From NCBI GenBank assembly GCA_964522805.1, contig CAZFWP010000037.1, positions 1 through 17,512 of the forward strand: a stretch of 17,512 nucleotides of DNA. The letters are read 5' to 3'. The DNA is from CAZBYL01 sp964522805 (GTDB taxonomy: Bacteria > Synergistota > Synergistia > Synergistales > Synergistaceae). The notes below the pieces were generated by a model. The model had not been told where the DNA came from. It was given only the letters and a program-made list of their open reading frames with translations, and ran no database searches. This document shows, piece after piece, positions 8,329-14,623 of this stretch. The position numbers and the translations under genes are program-made. How positions within the stretch are numbered: position 1 is the first letter of the stretch; each line of letters opens with the position of its first letter.

Positions 8329-9008
8329 CGTTTACCTTGCGCTTCTAATTCCGAAGCAAGAGAAAAAATAACATCAACAACTTCCTCTATGGTCATAGAG
8401 GTACTATCCAGTATCACGCAGCCCAAAGCAGGACGCAGCGGTGCAACTTCCCTGGTGATATCATAGCGGTCTCTTTCATTAACCTGAGCCAATATCTCCT
8501 CATAGTCAACACTTTCGCCGCGCGCCTCACGTTCCTTATAGCGTCTTGACGCTCGCTCCTCCGCTGATGCGGTAAGAAAAATCTTCAACTCCGCATTAGG
8601 AAAAACAACCGTACCCATGTCACGGCCGTCAGCTACAAGTCCGTTTTCCGCCTGATCACGCTGTAATTTAAGCAATGAATCCCTCACTGCTTTAAGCGCG
8701 GCATAAGGAGATACAATTCTATCCACAGCAGGAGTTCTTATCTCCGCAAAAACATCTCTGCCACAAACAGAAATCTTCCCCTCTCCAAAACAAAGCGAAA
8801 AATCCTTCATCGCATCGGTAATTTTTTGCTCTTCCTTAGGCGAAATACCGCGGCTGTCAAGCCACCAAGCAATAGCCCTGTATATAGCCCCGGTATCAAG
8901 ATAACGAAGCCCGGTCTTAGCGGCAACAAGGCGGGCAACAGTGCTCTTCCCCGCACCAGCGGGCCCATCTATCGTAATAACAAGAGCTTTATTCTTTACG
9001 GAATTCAT
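8325..9008 (-). CDS. cmk: Cytidylate kinase
   Basis: The enzyme phosphorylates CMP and dCMP with ATP in pyrimidine nucleotide recycling. From the ATG at 9008 the product has 227 aa, with the P-loop GPAGAGKST at residues 15-23 and YLDTGAIYRAIAWW just after it. Further on are the CMP-binding ADGRDMGTVVFP and the RASRRYKEREARGE lid. The ATG at 9008 is preferred over a TTG six bases upstream because GAGGGAGA lies 6-7 nt before the ATG and directly abuts the TTG. It is the first gene of the long minus-strand block running through hflX to priA, and its stop overlaps the hflX start. Confidence 0.97.
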   Translation of the reverse strand: MNSVKNKALVITIDGPAGAGKSTVARLVAAKTGLRYLDTGAIYRAIAWWLDSRGISPKEEQKITDAMKDFSLCFGEGKISVCGRDVFAEIRTPAVDRIVSPYAALKAVRDSLLKLQRDQAENGLVADGRDMGTVVFPNAELKIFLTASAEERASRRYKEREARGESVDYEEILAQVNERDRYDITREVAPLRPALGCVILDSTSMTIEEVVDVIFSLASELEAQGKR

Positions 9009-9045
9009 AAACAATCTCCCTCAAGATAAATATTCCATACAACAT

Positions 9046-9073
9046 ATTCGGACAGGATTACACCAGTCCGAAT
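9046..9073 (-). promoter_or_regulatory. Hairpin in the presumed cmk leader
   Basis: A perfect 8-bp inverted repeat, ATTCGGAC (9046-9053) and GTCCGAAT (9066-9073), encloses a 12-nt loop. It lies 38 nt before the cmk ATG and within the predicted 5' untranslated region. No T-run follows on the minus strand, so it is not a terminator. It could stabilise the mRNA or serve as a binding site; no function is assigned. Confidence 0.4.
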
Positions 9074-9116
9074 TTTCAGTAAATCATAACCACGACAAAA
9101 AATGCCTTAGCAACTA

Positions 9117-9146
9117 ATTATACTATGTTACAAGGCAAAATGGGAA
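9117..9146 (-). promoter_or_regulatory. Candidate promoter for the cmk-hflX block
   Basis: On the minus strand a perfect TATAAT (9117-9122) lies 18 nt after TTCCCA (9141-9146), which matches the -35 consensus at 4 of 6 positions. A start near 9110 would give a leader of about 100 nt before cmk. The -10 box is convincing; the -35 box is only fair. Confidence 0.45.
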
Positions 9147-9185
9147 TTATTCAGAAAGGAAAATGCTGAAAAACAAACATCCAGA

Positions 9186-9220
9186 CCAACTCGCATCTGT
9201 AAACATAAACATGCGGTTGG
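9186..9220 (-). terminator. Possible weak terminator hairpin downstream of pyrD
   Basis: The arms CCAAC-T-CGCAT (9186-9196) and ATGCGGTTGG (9211-9220) pair over 10 bp with one bulged base and a 14-nt loop. The hairpin lies about 90 nt beyond the pyrD stop. On the minus strand a T-rich stretch follows after about 8 nt rather than immediately, so termination would be inefficient if it occurs. Confidence 0.3.
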
Positions 9221-9310
9221 CCAGACAACACTGAAAAGCTTGTGCCCTTCGCCGCAAGAAATTATCTTTCAGACTATTTTACTGCTCTTTTAGCCACAGC
9301 CAAAGATTAA

Positions 9311-10225
9311 TTATGCTCTTCCCCTGCCAATAATCTCCATCAGCGAGTCAGCTTTGTACATATCCAGATATTTTGGAATACCGCGGCAAATCTCTTCTCC
9401 TGATTTGATGTCACGAAAGAATGCGGTACCAACTTCCACGGCAGATGCTCCGGCCAGCATCATTGAGATACAGTCAAAAGAAGTTGTGACACCGCCGCAA
9501 GCGACAACGGGAATCTTTACCGCACCGCAAACCTGCCACACCAGCCTCAGAGCCAAAGGAAAAATCGCCGGACCGGACAGACCGGCGACAACTCTGTCAA
9601 AAGCCGGCTTGCCGCTGTACATTTCCATTCCCATACCAAGCCAAGTATTGGCGCAGACAATAGCGTCTGCTCCCTCAGCTTCAATCGCCTTAGTTACGCC
9701 GCAGGGGTCTGCCGTCTGCGGCGTCATTTTTACCCATAGCGGACCGTTCCAAACTTTGCGCGCCGCCCGCACGGCCTTTGCTGCACTGCATGACTCCATG
9801 CCCCAAGCCATTCCGTCTCCGTCTACATTTGGACAGGATATATTAAGCTCTGCAGCCGCGATTCCTCCCGCATCCTGAATGCGGGAGAGGGTCTCAGCGG
9901 TCTCTTCTTCCCGTTCCATGACCACGTTGGCAATAGCAGGCAAAGGCGAGGCAGAAACTATTTTATGATACTTCTTAATGAAACCCTGCACGCCTGAATT
10001 TTGCAGACCAATACTATTAAGCACACCTGAGGGAGTCTCCCAAATTCTAATGCCGCTGTTGCCCTTTCTGGGATTTAGGCTTATTGCTTTGGTGCAGGCG
10101 GCACCTAGCCCGGAGATTTTGTCTCCGCTCCAAAACTCAGCCTCATAGGGCCACACTCCGGAGGCTGGTATTATAGGGGAATCAAACTCCAGCGTCCCAA
10201 CTTTTACAGAGAGATTAGTCTTCAT
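9311..10225 (-). CDS. pyrD: Dihydroorotate dehydrogenase, class 1B catalytic subunit
   Basis: PyrD oxidises dihydroorotate to orotate with FMN, the fourth step of pyrimidine synthesis. The 304-aa barrel shows the family segments PIIPASGV (17-24), TKAISLNPRKGN (45-56), NSIGLQN (70-76) and NISCPNV (128-134), in which Cys131 is the expected catalytic base of class 1 enzymes. Further FMN-binding segments are VKMTPQTAD and VVACGGV. Class 1B, which passes electrons to NAD through a partner, is inferred from the neighbouring pyrK, whose stop codon overlaps the pyrD start by 11 nt. The two subunits are expected to form a heterotetramer in the cytoplasm. No other pyr gene is in the window. Confidence 0.97.
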   Translation of the reverse strand: MKTNLSVKVGTLEFDSPIIPASGVWPYEAEFWSGDKISGLGAACTKAISLNPRKGNSGIRIWETPSGVLNSIGLQNSGVQGFIKKYHKIVSASPLPAIANVVMEREEETAETLSRIQDAGGIAAAELNISCPNVDGDGMAWGMESCSAAKAVRAARKVWNGPLWVKMTPQTADPCGVTKAIEAEGADAIVCANTWLGMGMEMYSGKPAFDRVVAGLSGPAIFPLALRLVWQVCGAVKIPVVACGGVTTSFDCISMMLAGASAVEVGTAFFRDIKSGEEICRGIPKYLDMYKADSLMEIIGRGRA

Positions 10226-11000
10226 CAGGATTCACCTCATCAGCTCTAAATAGCGACTGGTCAACACACAATCTCTTCATACCATCTTTCGTCTCAATCG
10301 TACATCCCATACAGCCGCCATAGCCGCAAGCCATCCTCTTCTCCAAAGCAAGCAGCACTTTGTCCAACTGAGAACTGTATTTGCTCTTTACTGCCTTAAT
10401 AAACCCCGGAGGGCCGCAAGCCCATATCTCCTCATTTTCCCCGAGATCTTTCGGCAGGGCTTTGAACATCGAATCCCCATCGCCAAAGGAACCGTCATCA
10501 GTGAATATTTTCGCATCAGCTGCATGATGCAATATTTCCTGCGCGTATTTTTCCGAACCTCTTCCGGGAATGCCCAAATAGAGACCAGCAACATTTTCTC
10601 GGTAAATTTTATTGTAAAGCATAAAGATTGCTATACCAACTCCGCCGCCGGTTAGGTATATTTTTTTTCCGCTGACAGGCAAAGGGACTCCCAGCAAGCC
10701 GCGAACTTTTACAAAAGATCCGAGTTTTAGCCCCGACAGAAGCTCCGTCCCGTGCCCTTGCATTATATAGCAGACAGAGAGCTCTCCCCTGTCCATGTCA
10801 GCATCAACAACCGCAAAAGGACGTCCCAGAAGCGGCTCCAAACCGTCAGAAACATAGACCATAATACAGTTTCCCGGAACGGCTTTAGATGCTAACTCCG
10901 GGCACTTCACCGTCAGCCAGTAGATTTTATCACTTAGCTTCTCAGATCTTAAAACCTCACAGTGGTAATCCATTATGTTGCGGCAGGAACAGTTGGACAT
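10215..11000 (-). CDS. pyrK: Dihydroorotate dehydrogenase electron transfer subunit
   Basis: PyrK carries FAD and a [2Fe-2S] cluster and moves electrons from the PyrD flavin to NAD. The 261-aa product has a ferredoxin-reductase-like fold: RPFAVVDAD (60-68) for FAD, LTGGGVGIA (116-124) and WACGPPGF (193-200) for nicotinamide binding. Cysteines 225, 230, 233 and 245 form the iron-sulfur motif CX4CX2CX11C near the C terminus. The ATG at 11000 is chosen because GGAGGT stands 6 nt upstream. The frame stays open a further 41 codons, but that part is AT-rich, lysine-rich and unlike PyrK. The 11-nt overlap with pyrD supports co-translation. Confidence 0.95.
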   Translation of the reverse strand: MSNCSCRNIMDYHCEVLRSEKLSDKIYWLTVKCPELASKAVPGNCIMVYVSDGLEPLLGRPFAVVDADMDRGELSVCYIMQGHGTELLSGLKLGSFVKVRGLLGVPLPVSGKKIYLTGGGVGIAIFMLYNKIYRENVAGLYLGIPGRGSEKYAQEILHHAADAKIFTDDGSFGDGDSMFKALPKDLGENEEIWACGPPGFIKAVKSKYSSQLDKVLLALEKRMACGYGGCMGCTIETKDGMKRLCVDQSLFRADEVNPDED

Positions 11001-11149
11001 TATGAGACCTCCATCATTTATTGACTTGTTTTCACTATTTTTAAGCTTATATTTTACATCATGATACAGGGCTATTGGAGGTAATTTGTCATCCAACTTG
11101 AGGTATATAAATTTTTTAAGCATAAAAGCCTATGTTAGCTCAGCGCATT

Positions 11150-11177
11150 GTTATAAATATAGTATAATTCTATACAA
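11150..11177 (-). promoter_or_regulatory. Candidate promoter for pyrK-pyrD in a divergent region
   Basis: On the minus strand TTGTAT (11172-11177) and TATAAC (11150-11155) are separated by 16 nt, giving a predicted start near 11143 and a leader of about 140 nt. The same AT-rich patch contains a plus-strand TATAAT at 11163-11168, but without a credible -35 box. The divergent gap (11001-11291) is where both pyrK and the encapsulin operon must be controlled. No Fur box or pyr attenuator was recognised. Confidence 0.35.
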
Positions 11178-11291
11178 CAGGCAATAATGCGGAAGCCGGC
11201 TGCGGAAAAATCTGCAATAGTATGTCTGTGAAATAGCTAAATTAAAATTATTACAAACTACATCAGCAGAAAATGAGAGGAGAATGCACTA

Positions 11292-11627
11292 ATGGCATAT
11301 TCAGAACCTTACGACAAGCTTGACCCCAAAACACTTGATATTACCAGAGCTATGACAAGCCTCAGAGAAGAACTTGAGGCCGTTGATTTTTACAATCAGA
11401 GAGTTGCGACCGCCACCGACCCAGAGCTTAAGAGAATTATGGAACACAACAGAGACGAGGAGAAGGAGCATGCGGCGATGTTAATTGAGTGGGTACGCCG
11501 CAATATGGATAACTGGGATAAAGAACTTCACGACTATCTCTTCACATCAGCACCGCTCGGAGCCCATGAAGCTGCGGGCACCGAATCAGCAGCATCTGCC
11601 TCAGACCTTGGCATAGGCAAACTTTAA
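11292..11627 (+). CDS. Encapsulated ferritin-like protein (EncFtn), encapsulin cargo
   Basis: EncFtn proteins are half-ferritins that build a ferroxidase site between two subunits and mineralise iron inside an encapsulin shell. The 111-aa product has two long helices (about 14-40 and 44-72). They carry EELEAVDFYNQRV and NRDEEKEHAAM, the family motifs. By alignment from memory with Rhodospirillum rubrum EncFtn, Glu27, Glu57 and His60 match the metal ligands Glu32, Glu62 and His65; Phe33 replaces a conserved tryptophan. After an Ala/Ser-rich linker (about 88-103) the protein ends in SDLGIGKL, a typical encapsulin targeting peptide. The start is supported by AGAGGAGA 8 nt upstream. The shell gene follows 27 bp later in the same operon. 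Confidence 0.93.
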   Translation: MAYSEPYDKLDPKTLDITRAMTSLREELEAVDFYNQRVATATDPELKRIMEHNRDEEKEHAAMLIEWVRRNMDNWDKELHDYLFTSAPLGAHEAAGTESAASASDLGIGKL

Positions 11628-11654
11628 TAGACCACACGAGAGGGGATTATTTTT

Positions 11655-12455
11655 ATGGACATTCTTAAGAGATCACTTGCACCAATCGTACCGGCAGCAT
11701 GGGAAGAAATAGACGAACAGGCTAAATCTGTTCTTAAATCAACATTGGCAGGACGCAAGGTTGTTGATGTCAAAGGTCCGATGGGCTGGAACTATGACGC
11801 CGTATCCGAAGGAACTCTGTCGCTTGTAGAAGAAACACCTGTTGAGGGAGTCAATTTCGGTGTGCGCGAAGTGCTGCCGCTAGTTGAAGCTAGAATACCA
11901 TTTACAATGCCAATGTGGGATCTTGACGACATCAGCCGCGGCTGCAAAATCGTTGATTTTACTCCTGTACAGGAAGCCGCTCGCAAGGCTGCACTTTTTG
12001 AAGACACGGCTGTTTTCCAGGGACTTGAGGAAGCCGGAATTCTCGGTATGGAGCTTGAAGCCGACAATGAGCCAATAGAGATGCAGCTCGAAGATGAATC
12101 CATCATTGCCGCACTCGCTCAGGCAGTACAAACCATGAGCGCACGCAATGTCGAAGGTCCCTTCGCGCTCGTATGCAGCCTGCCGCTTTGGACAAAAATC
12201 CAGACATCATCAAAGGTTTACCCCCTGAAGAAGAGAGTCGAGTCTATCATCGGCGAGAAAATCATTCTTTCCAGCCAGTATGAGACATCAATGCTTGTTG
12301 CTCTCCGTGGCGGCGATAATGAACTTATAGTCGGACAAGACTTCTCCATCGGTTACCAGTCCCACACAAATACAGAAGTAAACTTCTATCTAACAGAAAC
12401 CTTCACCTTCCGTGTTCAGGCACCGGAAGCCATTGTTCCTTTCAAAATAGCGTAA
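11655..12455 (+). CDS. Encapsulin shell protein (family 1)
   Basis: Encapsulins have the HK97 phage capsid fold and assemble into hollow shells that load cargo carrying a targeting peptide. The 266-aa product resembles Thermotoga maritima encapsulin along its whole length: MDILKRSLAP at the N terminus, GRKVVDVKGPMGWNY (33-47), MWDLDDISRG (87-96), ARKAALFED, a VEGPFALV strand, YPLKKRVE, GQDFSIGY and the closing ETFTFRVQAPEA. The similar length suggests a 60-subunit T=1 shell. Trp88 corresponds to the residue reported to stack a flavin in the Thermotoga shell; flavin binding here is inference. The start follows GAGAGGGG by 9 nt. With the EncFtn cargo upstream it should form an iron-storage compartment. 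A phage capsid is excluded by the absence of any other phage gene. Confidence 0.96.
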   Translation: MDILKRSLAPIVPAAWEEIDEQAKSVLKSTLAGRKVVDVKGPMGWNYDAVSEGTLSLVEETPVEGVNFGVREVLPLVEARIPFTMPMWDLDDISRGCKIVDFTPVQEAARKAALFEDTAVFQGLEEAGILGMELEADNEPIEMQLEDESIIAALAQAVQTMSARNVEGPFALVCSLPLWTKIQTSSKVYPLKKRVESIIGEKIILSSQYETSMLVALRGGDNELIVGQDFSIGYQSHTNTEVNFYLTETFTFRVQAPEAIVPFKIA

Positions 12456-12477
12456 ACAGAGTCTATTTATACACATC

Positions 12478-12513
12478 AAGGAGCTGTTCCTTAGGGAACA
12501 GCTCCTTTTATCT
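12478..12513 (+). terminator. Rho-independent terminator of the encapsulin operon
   Basis: A 13-bp perfect stem, AAGGAGCTGTTCC (12478-12490) and GGAACAGCTCCTT (12495-12507), with a TTAG loop is followed by a T-rich run. It begins 23 nt after the shell-protein stop and closes the two-gene operon. Confidence 0.93.
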
Positions 12514-12701
12514 TTTTTGCAGCCAAAGAGAATCGAGGTCACACCAATTTAGACGCAGCCCGCTTTTCTGGCAGATGATTGGACGCATCAAATATCCCAA
12601 GACTTCTGCTTCCATCCTAGTAGGACATTTTTTAAGGTTTTTATCTTATTTTTTGTGATTACAAATACCTTGACACTTACTGCAAAGCTAACGCAAGAAT
12701 T

Positions 12702-12710
12702 TGATATTAT
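12702..12710 (+). promoter_or_regulatory. Extended -10 promoter for a putative small RNA
   Basis: The sequence TGATATTAT fits the extended -10 form TGnTATAAT with one mismatch. At the expected distance the -35 region is poor (TGCAAA-like), which extended -10 promoters tolerate. A consensus TTGACA at 12670-12675 lies 29 nt upstream of the -10, too far to pair with it. The predicted start is about 12717. Confidence 0.4.
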
Positions 12711-12716
12711 AAAGAA

Positions 12717-12870
12717 CGATAATCTGGCGGGTCTTAGTAAGGTACAGCTTGCCCGAGCAGAAAAATAAAAGAGGGCTGCTTTCAGTAAGCGAGTAGACAG
12801 AAGAGCATGCGAATTATCTAATAATTTAAAAAACCGCCGTTTCAACCGAATTGTCGAAACGGCGGTTTTT
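12717..12870 (+). ncRNA. Candidate intergenic small RNA (unrecognised family)
   Basis: An extended -10 promoter and a strong terminator hairpin bound a stretch of about 150 nt with no open reading frame longer than four codons and no strong ribosome binding site. It can fold: GATAAT (12718-12723) pairs with ATTATC (12813-12818) to close a domain. Inside this, CGGGT (12728-12732) can pair with GCCCG (12751-12755), and AGCAG (12756-12760) with CTGCT (12776-12780). The motif AGTAAG occurs twice (12736-12741 and 12784-12789). I do not recognise 6S RNA, SRP RNA, tmRNA, RNase P or a riboswitch class. It could instead be a decayed remnant between two operons. Confidence 0.35.
12831..12870. terminator. 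Bidirectional hairpin terminator
   Basis: AAACCGCCGTTTC (12831-12843) and GAAACGGCGGTTT (12856-12868) form a perfect 13-bp stem with a 12-nt loop. T-runs follow on both strands, so it can end the minus-strand nhaC transcript (stop at 12887) and any plus-strand transcript from the putative small RNA. Confidence 0.92.
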
Positions 12871-12886
12871 TGTTTATGTTTATAGA

Positions 12887-14356
12887 TTACTTGGCGTATT
12901 TAGCAGCTTCGCTCTTAAGGTACACCTGAGGTTCTGTCGGCAGTTTAAATAGCGGCAGGTAGCGGTCAAACCCTGTAAATGTAAGCACTAGCATGGAGAC
13001 CACCGCTATCCAGGAGTAGTAGTTGTTAAAGATAATATCTCCGGCTGTAAGGTTTGCGGCAAGCGGATATACAGCTGCGCTGATACCAAGGAAGAATCCC
13101 ATGTAGCAATGCCACGGAATCAGCTGTGAACCAACAACGCCCATCGCATCGGAGAAAGTGGCGTTGCGAAGTGCCAATGTGTACATGTCTTCCTCGCTGC
13201 CTACGACACTGCTCTCTGTCATGTTTTTAATGATCGGGCCAATGGTGACGATCTGTGCCATCTCGTCAGACATCGCCGCGTTGCCCATAAGACACAGGAG
13301 CGCGTTAGCAAACATTAAGTGGCGAACTTTATGTACCATTTTAAGAACAACAACAGCAATAGGATCAAAAGCCTGCATTTTTCTCATGACGCCACCAAAA
13401 GCTCCTACCCAAAGCATCATCGCGATAGACCAGCCTCCTGCGTCAGAGAAGCCCGTGAATACGAGATCGTTTAGGAACGAATCAACGCTGGTTACAGTAC
13501 CGGCCATCAGCCCTAGAATCAGAGAAGATATTATGCCTGAACCTAGGCAGGTAAAGGTGCTGTAGCCCTTGATTGCCGTGCCGATAACAAGGATCAAAGG
13601 AATTACCATATATGCAGGCACGCCGGTTTTTACAAGTTCCAGCAAAGTAACGGCGGATGGACGTTCGTCGCCAAGCACTTTCCATACATCAGCCGGTATC
13701 TGTGATATAGCGTCAGCGGCACTTCCGGTTGTATTTGGAAGCCCCATTGAAACGCTTACAGCATAGAATACGGCTGCGGCACTTAAAAGACAAAGTAATG
13801 ACCATGCTCCCTGGTGGCGCACTCTTTTAATAATTTCAACACCCTGAATTCCGGAGCTGACAATAGTTGTATCTGAAATTAGGCCGATATTGTCGCCAAA
13901 GCAGGAACCGCCGGCAATGGCGCCGATAGTGAGAGCAATGTTGCCGCCGACAATGTGATTCAGCCAGAGAAATATCGGCGCACAGGCCGCGAAAGTTCCC
14001 CATGAAGTACCGGTAGCGGCAGAAAGTACAGATGTAAGCAGCAGAGCTACCACAGCAACGGTTTTAGCGCTGAGACCGGCGGCAAGCGCCATGTTGATAA
14101 CAGATGCTGCTACACCGGTACCCATGAAACATTCTGCTACTGCATAGGCGAGTTGAAGTATAAGAAAGACAATTAAGAAATGCTTAAGATTATCCAGAGC
14201 GGCATCAAGAAGCTGGTCAAATCTATAGTGGTCAGCAATCATAGCAACAAAAACAGAATAAAGAAAAGAAAGCGGAGCTGCGAGAAGAATATCCATTCCA
14301 GATAGCATGAGACCGGCTATTACGCATATAGGCGTAAGTTTAAACAAAGACTTCAT
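12887..14356 (-). CDS. NhaC-family antiporter, downstream tandem copy
   Basis: This is a polytopic inner-membrane antiporter of the NhaC (ion transporter) superfamily. Members exchange protons for sodium, and some couple organic acid exchange. The 489-aa product is hydrophobic, with about 11-13 likely membrane segments. It carries TGTSWGT (115-121) and GDNIGLISDTT (154-164), signatures of the family's transport core. It is about 89% identical by eye to the neighbouring copy and has the same length. The ATG at 14356 is chosen because it matches the start of the other copy (MKxLFKLTP) and is preceded by AGAGGGGG. The frame remains open 38 codons upstream to an ATG at 14470. Substrate cannot be told from sequence; Na+/H+ exchange is the family default. 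Confidence 0.88.
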   Translation of the reverse strand: MKSLFKLTPICVIAGLMLSGMDILLAAPLSFLYSVFVAMIADHYRFDQLLDAALDNLKHFLIVFLILQLAYAVAECFMGTGVAASVINMALAAGLSAKTVAVVALLLTSVLSAATGTSWGTFAACAPIFLWLNHIVGGNIALTIGAIAGGSCFGDNIGLISDTTIVSSGIQGVEIIKRVRHQGAWSLLCLLSAAAVFYAVSVSMGLPNTTGSAADAISQIPADVWKVLGDERPSAVTLLELVKTGVPAYMVIPLILVIGTAIKGYSTFTCLGSGIISSLILGLMAGTVTSVDSFLNDLVFTGFSDAGGWSIAMMLWVGAFGGVMRKMQAFDPIAVVVLKMVHKVRHLMFANALLCLMGNAAMSDEMAQIVTIGPIIKNMTESSVVGSEEDMYTLALRNATFSDAMGVVGSQLIPWHCYMGFFLGISAAVYPLAANLTAGDIIFNNYYSWIAVVSMLVLTFTGFDRYLPLFKLPTEPQVYLKSEAAKYAK

Positions 14357-14477
14357 CTTTAAAAATTCCCCCTCTTTGAAACATCTGCATAGACAACAAA
14401 TAAACACTCTTGCAGAAAGAGCATTGAAGAAGAAAAAAGCTAACAGCAATCCTCTCACTGCGGACGACATACCGCTG

Positions 14478-14501
14478 CTATTCCATTGGCATCACCTCCT
14501 T
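14478..14501 (-). promoter_or_regulatory. Near-perfect Shine-Dalgarno and two-codon minicistron upstream of nhaC
   Basis: On the minus strand AAGGAGGTGATGCC (14488-14501) is nearly the full complement of the 16S rRNA 3' end. Eight nt after its AAGGAGG core comes ATG GAA TAG (14486-14478), a Met-Glu minicistron. Another ATG (14470) follows 7 nt after that stop and opens a 38-codon stretch running in frame into the nhaC ATG at 14356. The layout could make a leader for translational control, or simply an N-terminally extended protein. Confidence 0.45.
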
Positions 14502-14555
14502 GAGATTGGTTTTAATTAAAAAAACAAAAAATTAACATACATAAAACATAAAATA

Positions 14556-14571
14556 TATAGTTGTAACTATA
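14556..14571. promoter_or_regulatory. Palindrome TATAGTTGTAACTATA, possible operator
   Basis: Two 7-base arms, TATAGTT and AACTATA, flank a GT centre. The site lies about 55 nt upstream of the strong Shine-Dalgarno of the downstream nhaC copy, where its promoter should be. The setting is very AT-rich, so chance symmetry is possible, and no clear -35/-10 pair was found around it. Confidence 0.3.
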
Positions 14572-14575
14572 AATA

Positions 14576-14610
14576 AAAAGTAGGGCTTCATATTTTGAAG
14601 CCCTACTTTT
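14576..14610 (-). terminator. Rho-independent terminator after the upstream nhaC copy
   Basis: A perfect 15-bp stem, AAAAGTAGGGCTTCA (14576-14590) and TGAAGCCCTACTTTT (14596-14610), with a 5-nt loop is followed on minus by more T residues. It begins 14 nt beyond the stop of the upstream copy, so the two nhaC genes are probably separate transcription units. Confidence 0.92.
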
Positions 14611-14623
14611 ATGAAATCAAACT

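Larger units (their letters stand above)
9009..9310. other. Intergenic region between cmk and pyrD
   Basis: This 302-bp AT-rich gap holds no credible gene. It contains the cmk promoter candidate (9117-9146), a hairpin in the presumed cmk leader (9046-9073) and a bulged hairpin downstream of pyrD (9186-9220). Nothing else is recognised. Confidence 0.6.
12456..12886. other. Gene-free gap between encapsulin and nhaC
   Basis: This 431-bp stretch has no supportable coding region. From the left it holds the encapsulin terminator (12478-12513), an AT-rich spacer, a plus-strand extended -10 promoter (12702-12710), a candidate small RNA (about 12717-12870) and a hairpin terminator working in both directions (12831-12870). 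Confidence 0.6.

Noticed and set aside
9354..9878. 174-aa plus-strand frame opposite pyrD
   Set aside because: It lies wholly antisense to a clearly functional gene and has no domain; it is a shadow of pyrD codon usage.
11001..11123. 41-residue N-terminal extension of pyrK
   Set aside because: The segment is AT-rich and Lys/Asn-rich, does not resemble PyrK, and a strong GGAGGT stands just before the ATG at 11000.
11284..11292. Met-His minicistron whose TAA overlaps the EncFtn start (TAATG)
   Set aside because: Its ATG abuts the Shine-Dalgarno with no spacing, so initiation there is unlikely; the EncFtn ATG has ideal spacing.
12670..12710. Consensus TTGACA (12670-12675) with TATTAT (12705-12710) as one promoter
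   Set aside because: The spacing of 29 nt is far outside 16-19; the -10 is better explained as an extended -10 element.
12588..12845. 85-aa minus-strand reading frame between encapsulin and nhaC
   Set aside because: It has no ribosome binding site, no recognisable domain, a composition typical of translated AT-rich noncoding DNA, and overlaps the terminator hairpin.
14357..14470. 38-residue N-terminal extension of the downstream nhaC product
   Set aside because: Not used as the start because the other copy begins at the equivalent of 14356 and has an in-frame stop upstream, and AGAGGGGG precedes 14356. It is kept only as a finding about the leader.
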